Positions 10,177 through 21,615 of a stretch of 64,000 nt of DNA are shown here, piece by piece (position 1 is the first letter of the stretch; each line of letters opens with the position of its first letter). The stretch covers positions 1 through 64,000 of the forward strand of contig JANTQF010000186.1 of NCBI GenBank assembly GCA_032988165.1, in the 5' to 3' direction. Position numbers and translations under genes: made by a program. The notes under the pieces were generated by a model. It saw only the letters and a program-made list of their open reading frames with translations, ran no database searches and was not told the DNA's origin. This DNA is from Emmonsiellopsis sp. PD_33 (Eukaryota > Ascomycota > Eurotiomycetes > Onygenales > Ajellomycetaceae).

Positions 10177-12839
10177 TTAGGCATTAACATTACTGCTCTC
10201 ACCCTGCCGAAACAGTCTCATGCAATACACCATATCCAGGGATCGCGGATTCGAAATGTCGAATTTTGCTGCTTGGCGTTCTTCAAGGTCATTTGCTAGA
10301 GAGTTAAATATATATGTTAGCATTGTCCTATGTCCCGCACACAAAAGTCGCCAGGAACAGCAGAGGTATGTTTATGGTACTTACGTGAGATCCTAATCGC
10401 TTCAAACCATCTCGTAACATCCGGGTCGCGCGAGTAGCAAGATTTCAAAATGTTCGTTTCCGGGTCGACGACGCAGTCTGGAGCTAAAGAGCGCATGCGA
10501 AGATGGGTTGCCACGATCCCGCTGAATCGGTCGCCTTGGGAGGCGAAGGATAGGGGGCGGTTTTCGAGGGGCCACTAAATAGCATACATATTAACAGGGG
10601 AGTTCAGGTGGCACTGCGATGAGCAGATGTCCCCGAGAAGGGCTTTTATTCAAGTTAACGTACCCTTGGACTATACTGTTCTGAATCCCACATCTGGAAA
10701 AGCCACGTAATACGCTCGACACAGTTGATCAATATCACGGCACCAAGGAATGTTTGGAAGTGGCCGCTGCGCTGCTTCTGAAGAAGTCGCTGCTCGACCT
10801 TGCTGAGGACAGTCTTGCTAATTCGGCTCGCGAAGCGCTCCGCAGCCGCGCGCATTTGAGAGCAGATGAGAGAATACGTTTCGGGTGAGGTTGTCTCGTC
10901 AACGGAGACGGATGATTCGGTCGAAGTGGAGGATAAGGGTTGTGTTGAGGAAGGGGGTAGGGTGGGGTTGAGGTATATTTTCCAACGCAAGTCCGAGTCT
11001 ACGATGATTCGGGTTGCGATCCATAAATCTAGTACTCCTGCTAATAGTTTGTCCTAAATTGAAGGTTAAAATATCATCTATAACTGTAGGAATAATAAAG
11101 TAAACATACTGCAGTATTTTGGTAAAGCTCCCAAGCCAAAGAGACCGTTTGCTTAACAAAGTTGGACGGCTCCGATTCGATGTATTGCGGTGCCATTGTC
11201 TTTATATAGGTTTCAAGCTTCACGGACAGCTCGTCAACATCCCCTTCCAAGATACGAATGTCTTGCACCTGGGGGTTAACTTCGCCATCAGAAGTCGAAA
11301 TTGGGAGTTGGGGGTCCACATTTGGCGCGATTTCTTTCTGTCCATGCAGGGCGCTAAAAGTCATAAATTTTGGAGGTTGACAGTCGAAATGACATATTTC
11401 AATCCTTCCTATGGATAGATCGAATGGAATTTGGGCTTTTATATTGTTTATGTCGTGGTATGCGAGGGTAGTGTGGAGGCCTGCAGGGGATGTTTATTAG
11501 CACCCTCCGTTGTGATCTGTGTGTAGAACATTACGCACCTGAAGAGTAAACGGTTAACTGCGTAGGTAACCGGTCTCTAATACAGCATTCCATCCATACT
11601 CGTGGGTTTTGGATTGCCTGACACTGTCTGCAAGGGTCCCCTGACGAACACTAGTGTAGCCGTTAGCAATGGACCTCGCAAATACAAGATTCCAGCAATA
11701 ACGCGATGGCACTGCTCACCGTTTTCTTTAGCATCCGACATCGTAGACATGCGCCCATTTTCCTGACTGCCTGGACCTCCTTCCTTCGCTCCTCCGAAAA
11801 CTGAGCTCTGACTTTATGATGTTTCGCCGGCTGATTGGTTTCCCCAAAATTATTAATGAAACTGGAGGAGTCTTGAGGGCTGGGGTGTATGGCGATTGGA
11901 CGAGGATAGAGCGTAGCGTGATGAGTCGAAGCATCAAAGTCTGAGCCAGCCTAGGAAAATGTTAGCATATTCATGATAGTTAGCCCCACAAGTAGGAAGG
12001 GTTTCTGGATTGGCGGAATCAAGAATACCGGGGACCATACTTCGTGCTCCAGAGATAGGCCTAGATCTTGCGGGACCATCTCATTCGCCGCTTCAGCAAT
12101 CAGGGAGAGCTGGGACGACTGTCCGGCGTCTGGGGTAGGGTCTGGCGCGAGGGAGAAATTGTTGTTGTTCAGGAAGGCCATTGATGTCGCAGATTCTGCC
12201 GAATTGGGATCATATTGGGTGGTCGGTGGAGGAGATCCGAGGGCAGCGCGGAGGTCAGCCTCTAAATTCCACAATGTTAGCTGGATCCCCAAAAAACACA
12301 AATCTGAAAAAGGAAACCATACCAATATCCTGCCTCTTACTCGGTGTCTCCAATGCCGGATCCACCACCACGGCTTTATTCTCCCCCTGACCATCTCCAA
12401 CTCCCACTCCACCCTCACCGCCCGGATGCTCATCCGACGCCCCAACCTGCCTCGACGCCTCCGCAAGCACATTCAACCCATTCAGCCCCCCAATCCCATT
12501 GAAAACCGTCTGCCTCGCCGCGTAAGGTAAATTCGCCGACTTCCCCCTCCCAATACGCCCGCTTGCCTGGCCCTTTTTATTCCCACCAGCTCCCTGTGCC
12601 CCAGCACTGACACTGCCGCGCTCCGGCACAGCACGCCATAGATGCAACACACGCTGTTTATCTGGGGTCGAGATTGCCTGGCATGTTTTAACGAGGTGGC
12701 CGAGCAGGCTGTCGGCACGGCCTTTTGGGAAGTTTTGGCCGCAGAGCTTGCAGGTGTGTTCGTAGCGGTTGCTGGAGTCGTGCAGTTTGGCGCCGCGGTG
12801 GAAGAATTCGCTGACGATTGCGTTTGGCTTGCGGCCCAT
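10177..12839 (-). CDS. Nuclear protein with N-terminal BED-like finger and central Zn2Cys6-like cluster
   Basis: Eight exons on the minus strand: 12839-12323, 12261-12041, 11950-11720, 11650-11539, 11480-11110, 11053-10664, 10574-10385 and 10295-10177, all GT..AG with matching phases, giving 716 aa. Residues 1-60 form a BED-like finger (C30, C33, H48, C53, with the basic start MGRKPNAIVSEFFHRG). A Cys6 cluster spans exons 3 and 4: C314-x2-C317-x6-C324-x5-C330-x2-C333-x11-C345, preceded by a basic region (FSEERRKEVQAVRKMGACLR). The C-terminal half (exons 5-8) is helical with no motif I recognise. Expected role: sequence-specific DNA binding in the nucleus. This is inference from the two zinc-binding modules; targets are unknown. 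The last Cys spacing (x11) is longer than usual for Gal4-type clusters. Confidence 0.82.
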
Positions 12840-13364
12840 TGTTGTGGGAGGGTTATGGCGTGGTTTCTGGGTATATAGCAGGGGAATATTCGTCTAGGTG
12901 AATTGTATGGCGAGAGGGGTCGCTGTTGTGCGAGCTGTCGGTCGAGTCAGATATGCGTAGAAGCTTAGGGTCGGAGGCGATTTTGGCAGCAAAGCAGAGC
13001 AAATATTGGCAGAAATTGTGGCCAGAAACGGGCATATAGGCTCGTATACGCACACAGAGAGCTAGACAATGGTGAAAATGAGCACCGCAAGGCCGCACAA
13101 GGGGCGTCGACAGCTGGGTTGAGAAGTCTGTCCCCGCAACAAGCTGGTCGAGGTGATGGCAAAACTTTTGTCGAGGGCGGAGTCGGCTGCATCTATCCAG
13201 ACCGCCTTGGGCCGCGCTAGCCGCTTTGGGCCGCCGGAAAATCTGCGCTCCGACGCTGGCCACGGCTAAAAATAGCAGGTGCAAAAGCTTATTTCTTTGG
13301 CTGGCATCAACGATCAAATTGTTCTATGGCTTCATTATTCATTATTCATCTGGTCATCTAGTTC
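12840..13364. other. Intergenic, promoter of the zinc-finger gene
   Basis: 525 bp between the polymerase stop and the zinc-finger start, both on the minus strand. The minus frames at 12853-13317 and 12965-13192 show no recognisable protein. Promoter and 5' leader of the downstream gene are expected here. Confidence 0.5.
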
Positions 13365-15680
13365 TCAGCATATTCGATGATGCGGTGGCCGCCACGGCAC
13401 ACCCAGGATCTCAAAAATCCTCTTCTCGTCCCGGCTCTCCAGCAAATGTCCGCTGTTCAACTTGACCCGGTTTTCCCGGCGCAGAATATCTGCAAACAAC
13501 CCCCGTTGGTTCAGGCACATGCCCTTCTTGCTTGCAAGTAGCCGCAAGCTACGGTTGAAAACGTCATTGCCAGTGAAATAAATCAGAGCCGCGCCGATCT
13601 CGTCCCCGGGAACAAATAACAGGTCAATGCGGCGCCAGACGGGGTTTCCAGGTAAGGCCGATGCTCCGTGCCACTTGGATCCATCGGATCGGCTGGATAT
13701 CGCGAGACTTGCTAGGAGGAAACCTTGAGCGAATAGTTGCGGAACTACTGTGTCCATCATTAATGAGCATATATCATTCTGCGATGCGCCCTCCTTGGTG
13801 ATTATTAGGTCAATATCTCCGCTGCTAGTAGCCCCGCGTCGGTACGAGCCTCCAATGATAACTTCAATGGCAGGGTCAATATCAAATATAACCTTCTTGA
13901 CAATGGCCCCATGCGCTTCCACTTCTGCCCGTGGGATGCGCTTCACAAAATCATCATAATGGTCAAGGCCGATCCGCTGGTTTTTGGTCAAAGATGCCTT
14001 GGTTCTCAGATCATCCAAGGATCGATAGCCCTGTTGGATCCATTTCGACGCCTGGGCGAAGCCTACACCGTATATATTCAGGAATGTGGATAACAGCATG
14101 TCTTGTGGTTCCATGTTAGCCTCCTCTAGGCGCCGAAGCCTGTTAGTCCAGACAATCTCTTCGATCTTGGCAGCCAGCCGTTCGCCGATAAAAGGGATTG
14201 CCAGAGCCTGTTCCTTTGTCACTATCTTTTGTTTCTGCTTCCGTAGAGCACTAATGGCCTTTCGGTAGGCAAGTGTGCGCCATTGATCGGATATTCTATT
14301 GTAGTATTCTGACATCTGCTGCAATATCTCGATTGTTCGAGCATTGGGGTTGCCGTCATCAGTATGTCCATCATGCTTGTGCATGCAACTGAAGTTCTGC
14401 TGCCATTGTGGATTTGGATGGGATCGCTTCTTTGACTTCGCTTCTTTTCGTTTCCTAGCTCCTGAGTCTGAGTGTGACAACGCTGAATCTGAAGCCATGT
14501 CCTCCTCTTCATCTGATGGATCTAGAGGCTACGGTTGTTTAGCACGTCTCATATGAATAGACCATAGAAATCATTATTCGGCTTACCAGATCCTTTTCTG
14601 CTCTCGCCTGTTCAATCACTGCATCTAGGTCGTCGGGTTCCCTTTCAGATACCTGCCGCGACACATGTGTTTCCTCGTTTTCCTCATGTTCGTCAATAGC
14701 GAGTGACGGGTGTGGAAGATTAGGAACCTCATCAGACGTCTTTTGCGAAGTCGCGGGAGTTTCCAGGTTTCCGCCGTCTTTTCGGCCAGGTTTTAATTTT
14801 GGACTATCAGCCCCTGCAACTCCTGTCGAGGCGGATTCGGGGCCTTGCTTTGATAGTACCGGTGCACCGAAAACGTGAAATCGAGTATGGCATGCATTCA
14901 TGAGCGATCCAAATCTGATACACTCAGCCGGATAAGATTCATTTACCAATGTCATAGAAGGCTACAAAATGGTATGTAAGTTAAAAAAATTCGTTGTGGT
15001 ATAATGAGACAGCCAACTCACAGGAAATGAGTCCAATTTCAAGTATGCCAAAATGTCTTTATAGGGAATATTTTTGTCTACTATCACATGAGTGATGCCA
15101 GCAGTATCCCAAACAGAGGCTCGAGTAGCTCCGAACTCGAGAGCCTTGTTTATTCGCATGCGACGAGCAGGAGCAATATCATCGTTTGGGATGAAAACTG
15201 TAAGCCCAAAAATGTCAGCACCCAGCCGGGTCACCCTGACTAAATATCGAGGAGCTCACAAAACACCATGCCCTTAAATATCAGCTGTCGCTCTGGTCGG
15301 ACTCGGACGGCAGATTCACGCCTTCTCTTCGCCGATGAAGATTTGGCGCCGCCGTCTACCGTCGACCTTCTCTTTGCGACTGGTTGTTTTAGACCTGGCG
15401 TCTGCTCTGGGCTTGTCGAAGTAGCCATATCCTCAGCACCCTTCTGGCGGCCTGATACGGGATAGTCCGGGAATGTGTTACTCCTCCCAGGAGCAGGAGT
15501 TGAGCGGATGGGGGGTATAGAAGGAGGTTTAGAGGTCTTCTTCCTCGCTGATCTCAGGCGCGCTGCTAACTCATCGACATCATCTGAGTTGTCGCTGGAA
15601 TCGTCGTATTTATAGAGGGCTTTGTAAAACGCTTCCTTACTCGTTGGTTCCGCCGCCTCGTGCCCGGCTTGTTTCTCCAT
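13365..15680 (-). CDS. POL4: DNA polymerase family X with BRCT domain (Pol4 / Pol lambda-like)
   Basis: Four exons: 15680-15260, 15197-15022, 14961-14587 and 14528-13365, product 711 aa. A Ser/Lys-rich N-terminus precedes a BRCT domain at about 133-200 (IFKGMVFF... ITHVIVDK), followed by an acidic linker. The Pol X core lies in exon 4: two helix-hairpin-helix elements near 436 (PFIGERLAAKI) and 477 (YGVGFAQASKW), the nucleotide-binding GGSYRRG at 550-556, catalytic Asp562 and Asp564 (SGDIDLI), third Asp626 (RRIDLLF) and the steric-gate motif YFTGND at 641. All three metal ligands are present, so the enzyme should be active. Known role: gap filling in non-homologous end joining and base excision repair, in the nucleus. 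Divergent from ATP10 with 260 bp between starts. Motif residue S of YFTGS is N here. Confidence 0.92.
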
Positions 15681-15940
15681 GTTGGCTCATAAGGATAATG
15701 GACGCTGTAGCCTGGAGAAGTCATCTGTTTGCAGTCCCAGTAGACCGTATCCATCCCATGGGAACCTTGGAATTGAGAAGCAAAGGATTCTGTGCCACGT
15801 TACGCGAAAAAAGCGGAAGACGAAGGCGGCACCAGATCACGTGATCTTAATTGGCTCTCACCAACTTTGATCCGGCAGAAAACAAGACGCCAACCCACTC
15901 CCCGAACGAAAGGAGAGCTGCAACCGCTGTCCTGCCCGCC
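15681..15940. promoter_or_regulatory. Divergent promoter POL4 / ATP10
   Basis: 260 bp separate the two divergent start codons, so both promoters must lie here or overlap the neighbour. No individual element is claimed. Confidence 0.55.
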
Positions 15941-17046
15941 ATGTCGAAACCGCAGTCGTCTCTGTTCTCTCTAAGCTCGTTCCTTTCGCCCAGAGCCCGC
16001 TGCCTGTCATGCCAATTCCGGGGCCTGCAGCCGCAGTTCTATAGCCGCAATGCGTCCTCCAACTCGTCCAACTCCGCAAAGTCAAAGGGGTCCCGGCAGC
16101 CCAGCGACGCCCCTTCGAATAATAGTAATCGAGAGAAAAAGCATGAGGTGATAGAAGTAGAGAAGAAGGAGGAGTTTGTTCCGAAGCCGCTCAATCGGCC
16201 CCTGGGTCTCCCATACCTTCCACGCGAGGGACAGAATACCGGAATCGACACGAGGACCCTCCGACAGCGGCGGGACGATTTCGTGGACCATGAGAAGCAT
16301 CTCGAGAGGCGGAAATATTTGTAAATGGCCATTCTTTTTAAACCCATTACCGCGAGCGCAACAGCAGAGCTAACAACTTTACTCCCCTCGCGCCTCACCG
16401 CCACAGAGCCGCCCAAGCCGCCAAACCCTACTTCCGCGAATGGACAAACATGCGCTACCACAAGGGCAAAACCTTCATCGCCAACAGCCGCCTCTTCAGA
16501 GACGACAAATCCCTCTACTTCCCCAACTTATACGGCCGCACCCTCTCCGCCTCCAAGCCCATGCAAGACACCACCCCGATCCTGCGCGGCAAGGTCTCCG
16601 TCGTGAGCATATTCTCCAGCCTCTGGGCGGAGCGCCAAGTAGCCTCGTTCGTCTCGCCGCAGAGCAACCCAGTACTACATCAGATACTCAAAGAGAAGCC
16701 GCGGCTGGCGCAGCGGGTGGAGATCAATTTTGAAGACAATGCGCTCAAGGCGTGGCTGATTCGTATGTTTATGTGGCGGATGCGCAGGACGTTTCCCGAG
16801 GTGCAGCATGATAGGTATTTTCTTGTGAGGAAGGGGTTGGACGAGGGGCTGAGGGAGAAGATTGGGATGATGAATAGTAAGGTGGGTTATGTGTATTTGC
16901 TGGATCAGGAGTGCAGGATTCGCTGGGCGGGGAGCAGTATTGCGGAGAAGGGGGAGGTTGAGTCTTTGAATAATGGACTGAGGAGATTGTTGGATGATCA
17001 AAGGCTGCAAGCTGGGATTGATCTGTTTAGGCAGAAGGAGGGTTGA
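15941..17046 (+). CDS. ATP10: Mitochondrial ATP synthase assembly factor Atp10
   Basis: Two exons, 15941-16320 and 16407-17046, joined in phase 2 across an 86-bp intron (GTAAAT..CCACAG, AGCTAAC branch), giving 339 aa. The ATG at 15941 is chosen over the upstream in-frame ATG at 15851 because it gives an amphipathic mitochondrial presequence (Ser/Arg/Phe-rich, no acid, residues 1-40). The conserved core lies in exon 2: FREWTNMRYHKGKTF across the join, the LYFPNLYG segment, GKVSVVSIFSSLWAE, and a C-terminal YVYLLDQECRIRWAGSS element as in the Atp10 family. Known role: inner-membrane chaperone for Atp6 assembly into the Fo sector. The gene is intact although its stop lies only 282 bp from the first transposon. 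Confidence 0.9.
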
Positions 17047-17328
17047 AGGGTTCGAGAAAGGAGAAGAATGAGTGAAATGTATACCCCTCTATTCGGAGAT
17101 AAAATGTATGATATATAGAAGACAAGTTCCAGTTTACAGCACCATGCATCTGCATGTTGCCTTTTTATTCATCAAGCTATCCCTTAGCAATTCAAAGTCA
17201 TGTGATCAATTGGAGTCCTATGTTAAGGCCTGAACTGAATGAAAAATAACCTCAGAGGTCAAAAAAAGCCCCTGACCTGCTGCAGAATGAGATGCCATAG
17301 GGTAAGCCTATAAAATGTCAGATTAGGG
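17047..17328. other. ATP10 3' region and left edge of the AT-rich block
   Basis: No gene. The last CpG of the gene block I see is at about 17,092. From there the sequence is AT-rich. The terminal 8 bases (17321-17328, GATTAGGG) are the left target-site duplication of hAT copy A. The 3' terminus of the Helitron on the minus strand should lie somewhere in this stretch, but I could not fix it. Confidence 0.5.
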
Positions 17329-17719
17329 TAGTGTTGTTTTTTTTTGGGTTCAGGTTGAAAAAGTGTCTCTGCGGCCCACCTGAACGGGTTGGCAGGTTGG
17401 GTGGGTTGGGTTAAACCTGAAAAGTTGGGTTAGCAGGTTAGTAGAGAGCAACCTGTCTGACCCACTGCAGGTCACCAGAAATAGCTAGTACTGATTTGAT
17501 TGCTAAATTTATCTGATATGGACATTTATGCCTGCATATTTGAAAGTATATATGTATAATACCATTAAGCATGAGCTGATACAGACATATTCACCATAAT
17601 TCAGTAAAATATGAATGAAAACAAACATTCTTTAATTCAATCAAAGTTCAATTATAACTATCTATAAGTAATAGAAAACAACATGTTATCCCTAAATTCT
17701 TAAATCTGGTTATAATGCT

Positions 17720-18830
17720 AATCCACCTAATCCTCAGTTAATGATTCCTCATCCAAATTGGTACCATGCTCAGTCAATACTCCATCTGAATAAGAATATA
17801 AATTCAATTGAGTCAAAATGACTTCTTACATTCTATTCAAAGAAATGCCTTATTTACCCTCTTTTTGTAATTCCTTCAGCTATTCTTTAAGTCTATTATT
17901 AGCTGGGGCATTATCAGCTGGGAATACTGGGTAAAATCCTACTAATTATTTAATTATACCTGTTAGTAGGAGGAGGTTTGCTCACTTTATGATATCCCAT
18001 CTGACTAGAGATATCAACTGAGGTCTGTCTATATCATATTGTTTTGTGTGTGGAATGACAAATAGAAGAGTGCCATTGTAATTAGACTATAGAAAATAGT
18101 GTGCCTCCTTAATAATCTAATAAATATCCTTTATAGTATTCATAGAATTGATGAAAGCAACTTCATCCTCCACTTACTTCTAAAACTCATAATAATTTCT
18201 AAATTGTAAATAATGATCTGAAAGCTTCATTTCAAGCTAATAGTAGAATTAAGGGAAGTGTTTCTTCAGTTACAATTAGAAATAGTAAGGTATGCCATGT
18301 GAAGAAACAAACTTAAATGGGAAACTTATATTAGCATAAGAATTAATATTATACATTAGTATTTCTAATCTATAATAAGTACAAGTAATGAGCAACATAC
18401 TTTCATATCAATGAATAGCTCTCTCCAGGTCCAAGAAGTAGGTGGCTTGAAATGAGAGAGTTAATATGAGAATAATATTAAGCTCAGTAGACTAATAGTA
18501 GAAATATAGAAGCTCTCAATGAATCTAGTAAGGCTTGCAATTAAGACTACAATTATAATCTATTTCCATTAGCAATGATATTACACTGTAAGTGGACAGA
18601 GAAGTACCTTCAGTATTAACCTTTAACATGTAATTATAAAGATAATAATGGAAGTACTCCTCATCAGTGGAAAAATCTCCTTAAGAAGATGATGACTGGG
18701 GCAGATGTCTACCATTACTAGCCATGATTATAGGCTGGAGTGGGTGTCCACTATTACTAGCTATAGTTGCAGGCTGGGGCAGGTATTTGCTGTTGATAGA
18801 GATAGTTGTAGAATGAAATATGAACTCCAT
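17720..18830 (-). pseudogene. hAT cargo gene 1, copy A (unknown family, paralogous to three others)
   Basis: Degenerate minus-strand coding sequence starting at the ATG at 18830-18828 (MEFIFHSTT...). The N-terminal part has a Ser-rich acidic stretch ending in DEEYFHYYLYNYM, then weak matches to the family core. The C-terminus near 17,730 is acidic. Family resemblance is to the genes at 19,390-20,461, 33,840-34,832 and 35,430-36,293: an N-terminal WFHH-type motif, a Cys-pair core of the form GCD-x-NCKACMIK, and an acidic ESSDE-x-FH tail. I do not recognise the family. The left limit is approximate; introns and stops interrupt it. Confidence 0.45.
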
Positions 18831-19389
18831 AATAGTAGAGGTAGATTAAATTGAAAGATAGAATTGAAAGATAGGGTTAAAAGATAGGGTTAAAAGATAG
18901 GATTGAAAGATATAGATAGAGTTCATCAATTCTAGGAAAGAAGAGTGGGTATTTAATCATATGAATAGACACCCAAGATTTCAATGCAGATTAGAGAAGG
19001 AAGAGTGCCAAGTAAGCCATGCATTATATATAGTTATTACTCTGGGAGAATACAAAGGATCATTGCAATGAGCTTTGATTGATTATGTAGCATGCAAGTC
19101 ACATTCAGAAATATACACTATACTATAATATCAAGCTATCTTATAGTAAAGATATAATCCTCAGGCATTCATTCACAGACTTCAAGGAATAATAAAAGAC
19201 CTTTGACACAGTAACCTATATTAAACTTTAATTCAAATTAATAAAGTGTGATTATGTATGAGAGGTATGTAGCATACTAAGACAACATATAAAAATCTGA
19301 TATATATAATTTCAACTTAAGTTTAACAGCAAATCCTTATAAAATTAAAGTATAATAACTAGTTATACTAATTTCCATTTTCTTGCTCC

Positions 19390-20461
19390 CTCCTCTAAAT
19401 TAGTCTGTACCTATAATAATGGATAGTTCAGACTTTCTCTGGTCATCTCATAAATTACTTTCAATCTATTCAAAGAATAGCCCTCTCTTTCTTCTCTGCA
19501 TCTATCTCTATTCCAAGTAAATTCATCATCATCTTCAGAATTATAGTCTGATTGGTGGAACTTCTCATCAGAAGACTCATGTGATGCTGGATATTCCCCT
19601 AGTGAAAGGTATAACTTTATAGCTATCTCTCAAGCTGTCTTTCTCCACTTCACTTTATTACATACATCTAGGGATATGAACATTGGTCTATTTGTACTGT
19701 ATCAGCTGAGGCAATTAATATAGAATGAAAGATTGACATCAGAAAAGATCTATAAAAACTTAAGTGCCTTCTTGCTAATCTAACAAATAGTGTTTATTAT
19801 AATAGTACAGTTCTGAAAAGCTCCCCCATAGCCTATTTACTCTCTAAGCTAATGAAACTTGGAAAACATATTATAATCCTCTCTAATCATACATTTAAGA
19901 GAATAGTAGAAGTCTGAGAAGCATTCACACAGCTGTAAATCAAGTAAATGTAGCTGTGAAGTATAATATACAGATAGAAATGATAAATCAGGTGGAGAGT
20001 TCATCTCTACCTAATATATTAGTAATCACATTCAACAACAGTAGGATCTAAAGAGAAACTAACCTTCATAGCCAAGAATGTATGTCTTAAGATTATAAGT
20101 ATACTCTACTTATCTATACAGGGCAAATGTAAGAATGGTGTTCAGCTCAGTAGTCTAATAGTATCAATATAAAATCTCCTGTTTAATCATGCAAGCTTTA
20201 CAGTTAAAATCACAACCATATTTTAAACTCTCATCAGCAAGAAATATTACAGGATAAGTAGACAATGTATATAATACCTTCCATATTAGTATTTCACATG
20301 GAGGTAAAGAGTTGATGATGGAATTACTCCTTATTAATCACATAATCTTCACACTAATATGAAGGATGAGGCAGGAAATCCACATTAGAAGATATAACTA
20401 ATGAATGTATAGTAGGTAATATTTCTATTAAGAGAGAAGATGGATCAGAGGGGACTGGCAT
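19390..20461 (-). pseudogene. hAT cargo gene 2, copy A (unknown family)
   Basis: Minus strand, start at 20461-20459 (MPVPSDPSS...). Readable segments: FHHQLFTSM near 20,300; KYGCDFNCKACMIKQEILY near 20,200; and a C-terminal acidic, then basic, region with HESSDEKFHQSDYNSEDDD near 19,560 and EEREGYSLNRLK near 19,470. At least one intron-like break lies at about 20,080-19,900. Same architecture as cargo gene 1. The paired Cys in the core could bind metal; this is inference only. Inactivated by stops. Confidence 0.5.
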
Positions 20462-21615
20462 TTTAGTTGAAGCAGGAGATGTATGGGTGATAGATCATGA
20501 TAGATTTAGCAGGGAAATATGGTGTTATTTAACTCTTATGGATAAACCTGGGGAATTCCAATTGAGACTGAAAGCCTAATGCTTTAATGAATTAAAATAA
20601 AATATAATAATGAACTTTAGTTCTTTATGCAATCTGTAAGCTATAGAGATGAAATCAGTCTTTATTATGAGATTTTTCTTGAGGATGCTTGAAAGGTTAT
20701 AGATTATAATTAATAAAGAGATGTGTTAAAAATTACAATCAATAAATTAAACTTCTATTTAAAGTAATAAAGTGTGATTATGCATGGGATTCATCATGTT
20801 TCAGGAGCATGTAGAGTTAACTAACAAAACAAATATAGTAGGCATAATAATAGTGACTGTTCAATGCAGTCTTTAAATATCTTTATCTCAAAGATTATAA
20901 GTGAATCCTGCAGGCAGAGTATGATATTATCTTAAAAAGCCTTTTATGAATGGATGTTACATCATGCAACTGATGTAGATCAAGATATTTTCATAAAGGA
21001 GAATAATATGTATTATTATTATTATAATTAATTCTGGTTGGGTAACCTTTATTACATTCACAAATATATATATATATCTAGATTGTTGTTCTCTGATCAC
21101 ATAATAAAGCTATTAGTGAAGGTGTTCTTCAATGTAAATACAAATTGAACATTAAAGAATCTAAGTTTAATAATGAAATCTATCATAATAAAGAATGATT
21201 CTGCAGTTAAACACATTGTATTCTTTACTCTATGTAAAAGACATTAATAACCAGGCAACAATGCCACTTTATTAACAGTATTTACCCCACTAGTTATTTC
21301 AATGATAACACACATACTAATTTAAGGAGTAAATCACACCAGAATATGAATCATAACAAGTGAGCTAGTCAGATATAAGGTAGGCTCAACATCTTCCTCT
21401 CTTGATTTTCTTTTCCTTAGTAATCTATCTTATTTATTTACCCTACCCTCCTTGTTTTTCTTATCTATTCTGATTTGATAATTCAACTGAGTTTAACTCT
21501 CTAATTGCTGATTCTAGGTAAGTCTAAAATTCAACTTTAATTCTATTTTTATACTCCTTAGAATCTTCAATACTAATATTTAACTTTGATTGGATTCAGT
21601 CCCTACCCTACTGTG

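Noticed and set aside
15851..15940. Upstream in-frame ATG for ATP10
   Set aside because: It would put an acidic, non-presequence stretch in front of a clear mitochondrial targeting sequence, and it lies within the short divergent promoter.
17100..17320. Exact Helitron 3' end (hairpin plus CTRR) on the minus strand
   Set aside because: Several weak hairpins are possible, but none is followed by a convincing CTRR end, so no terminus is called.
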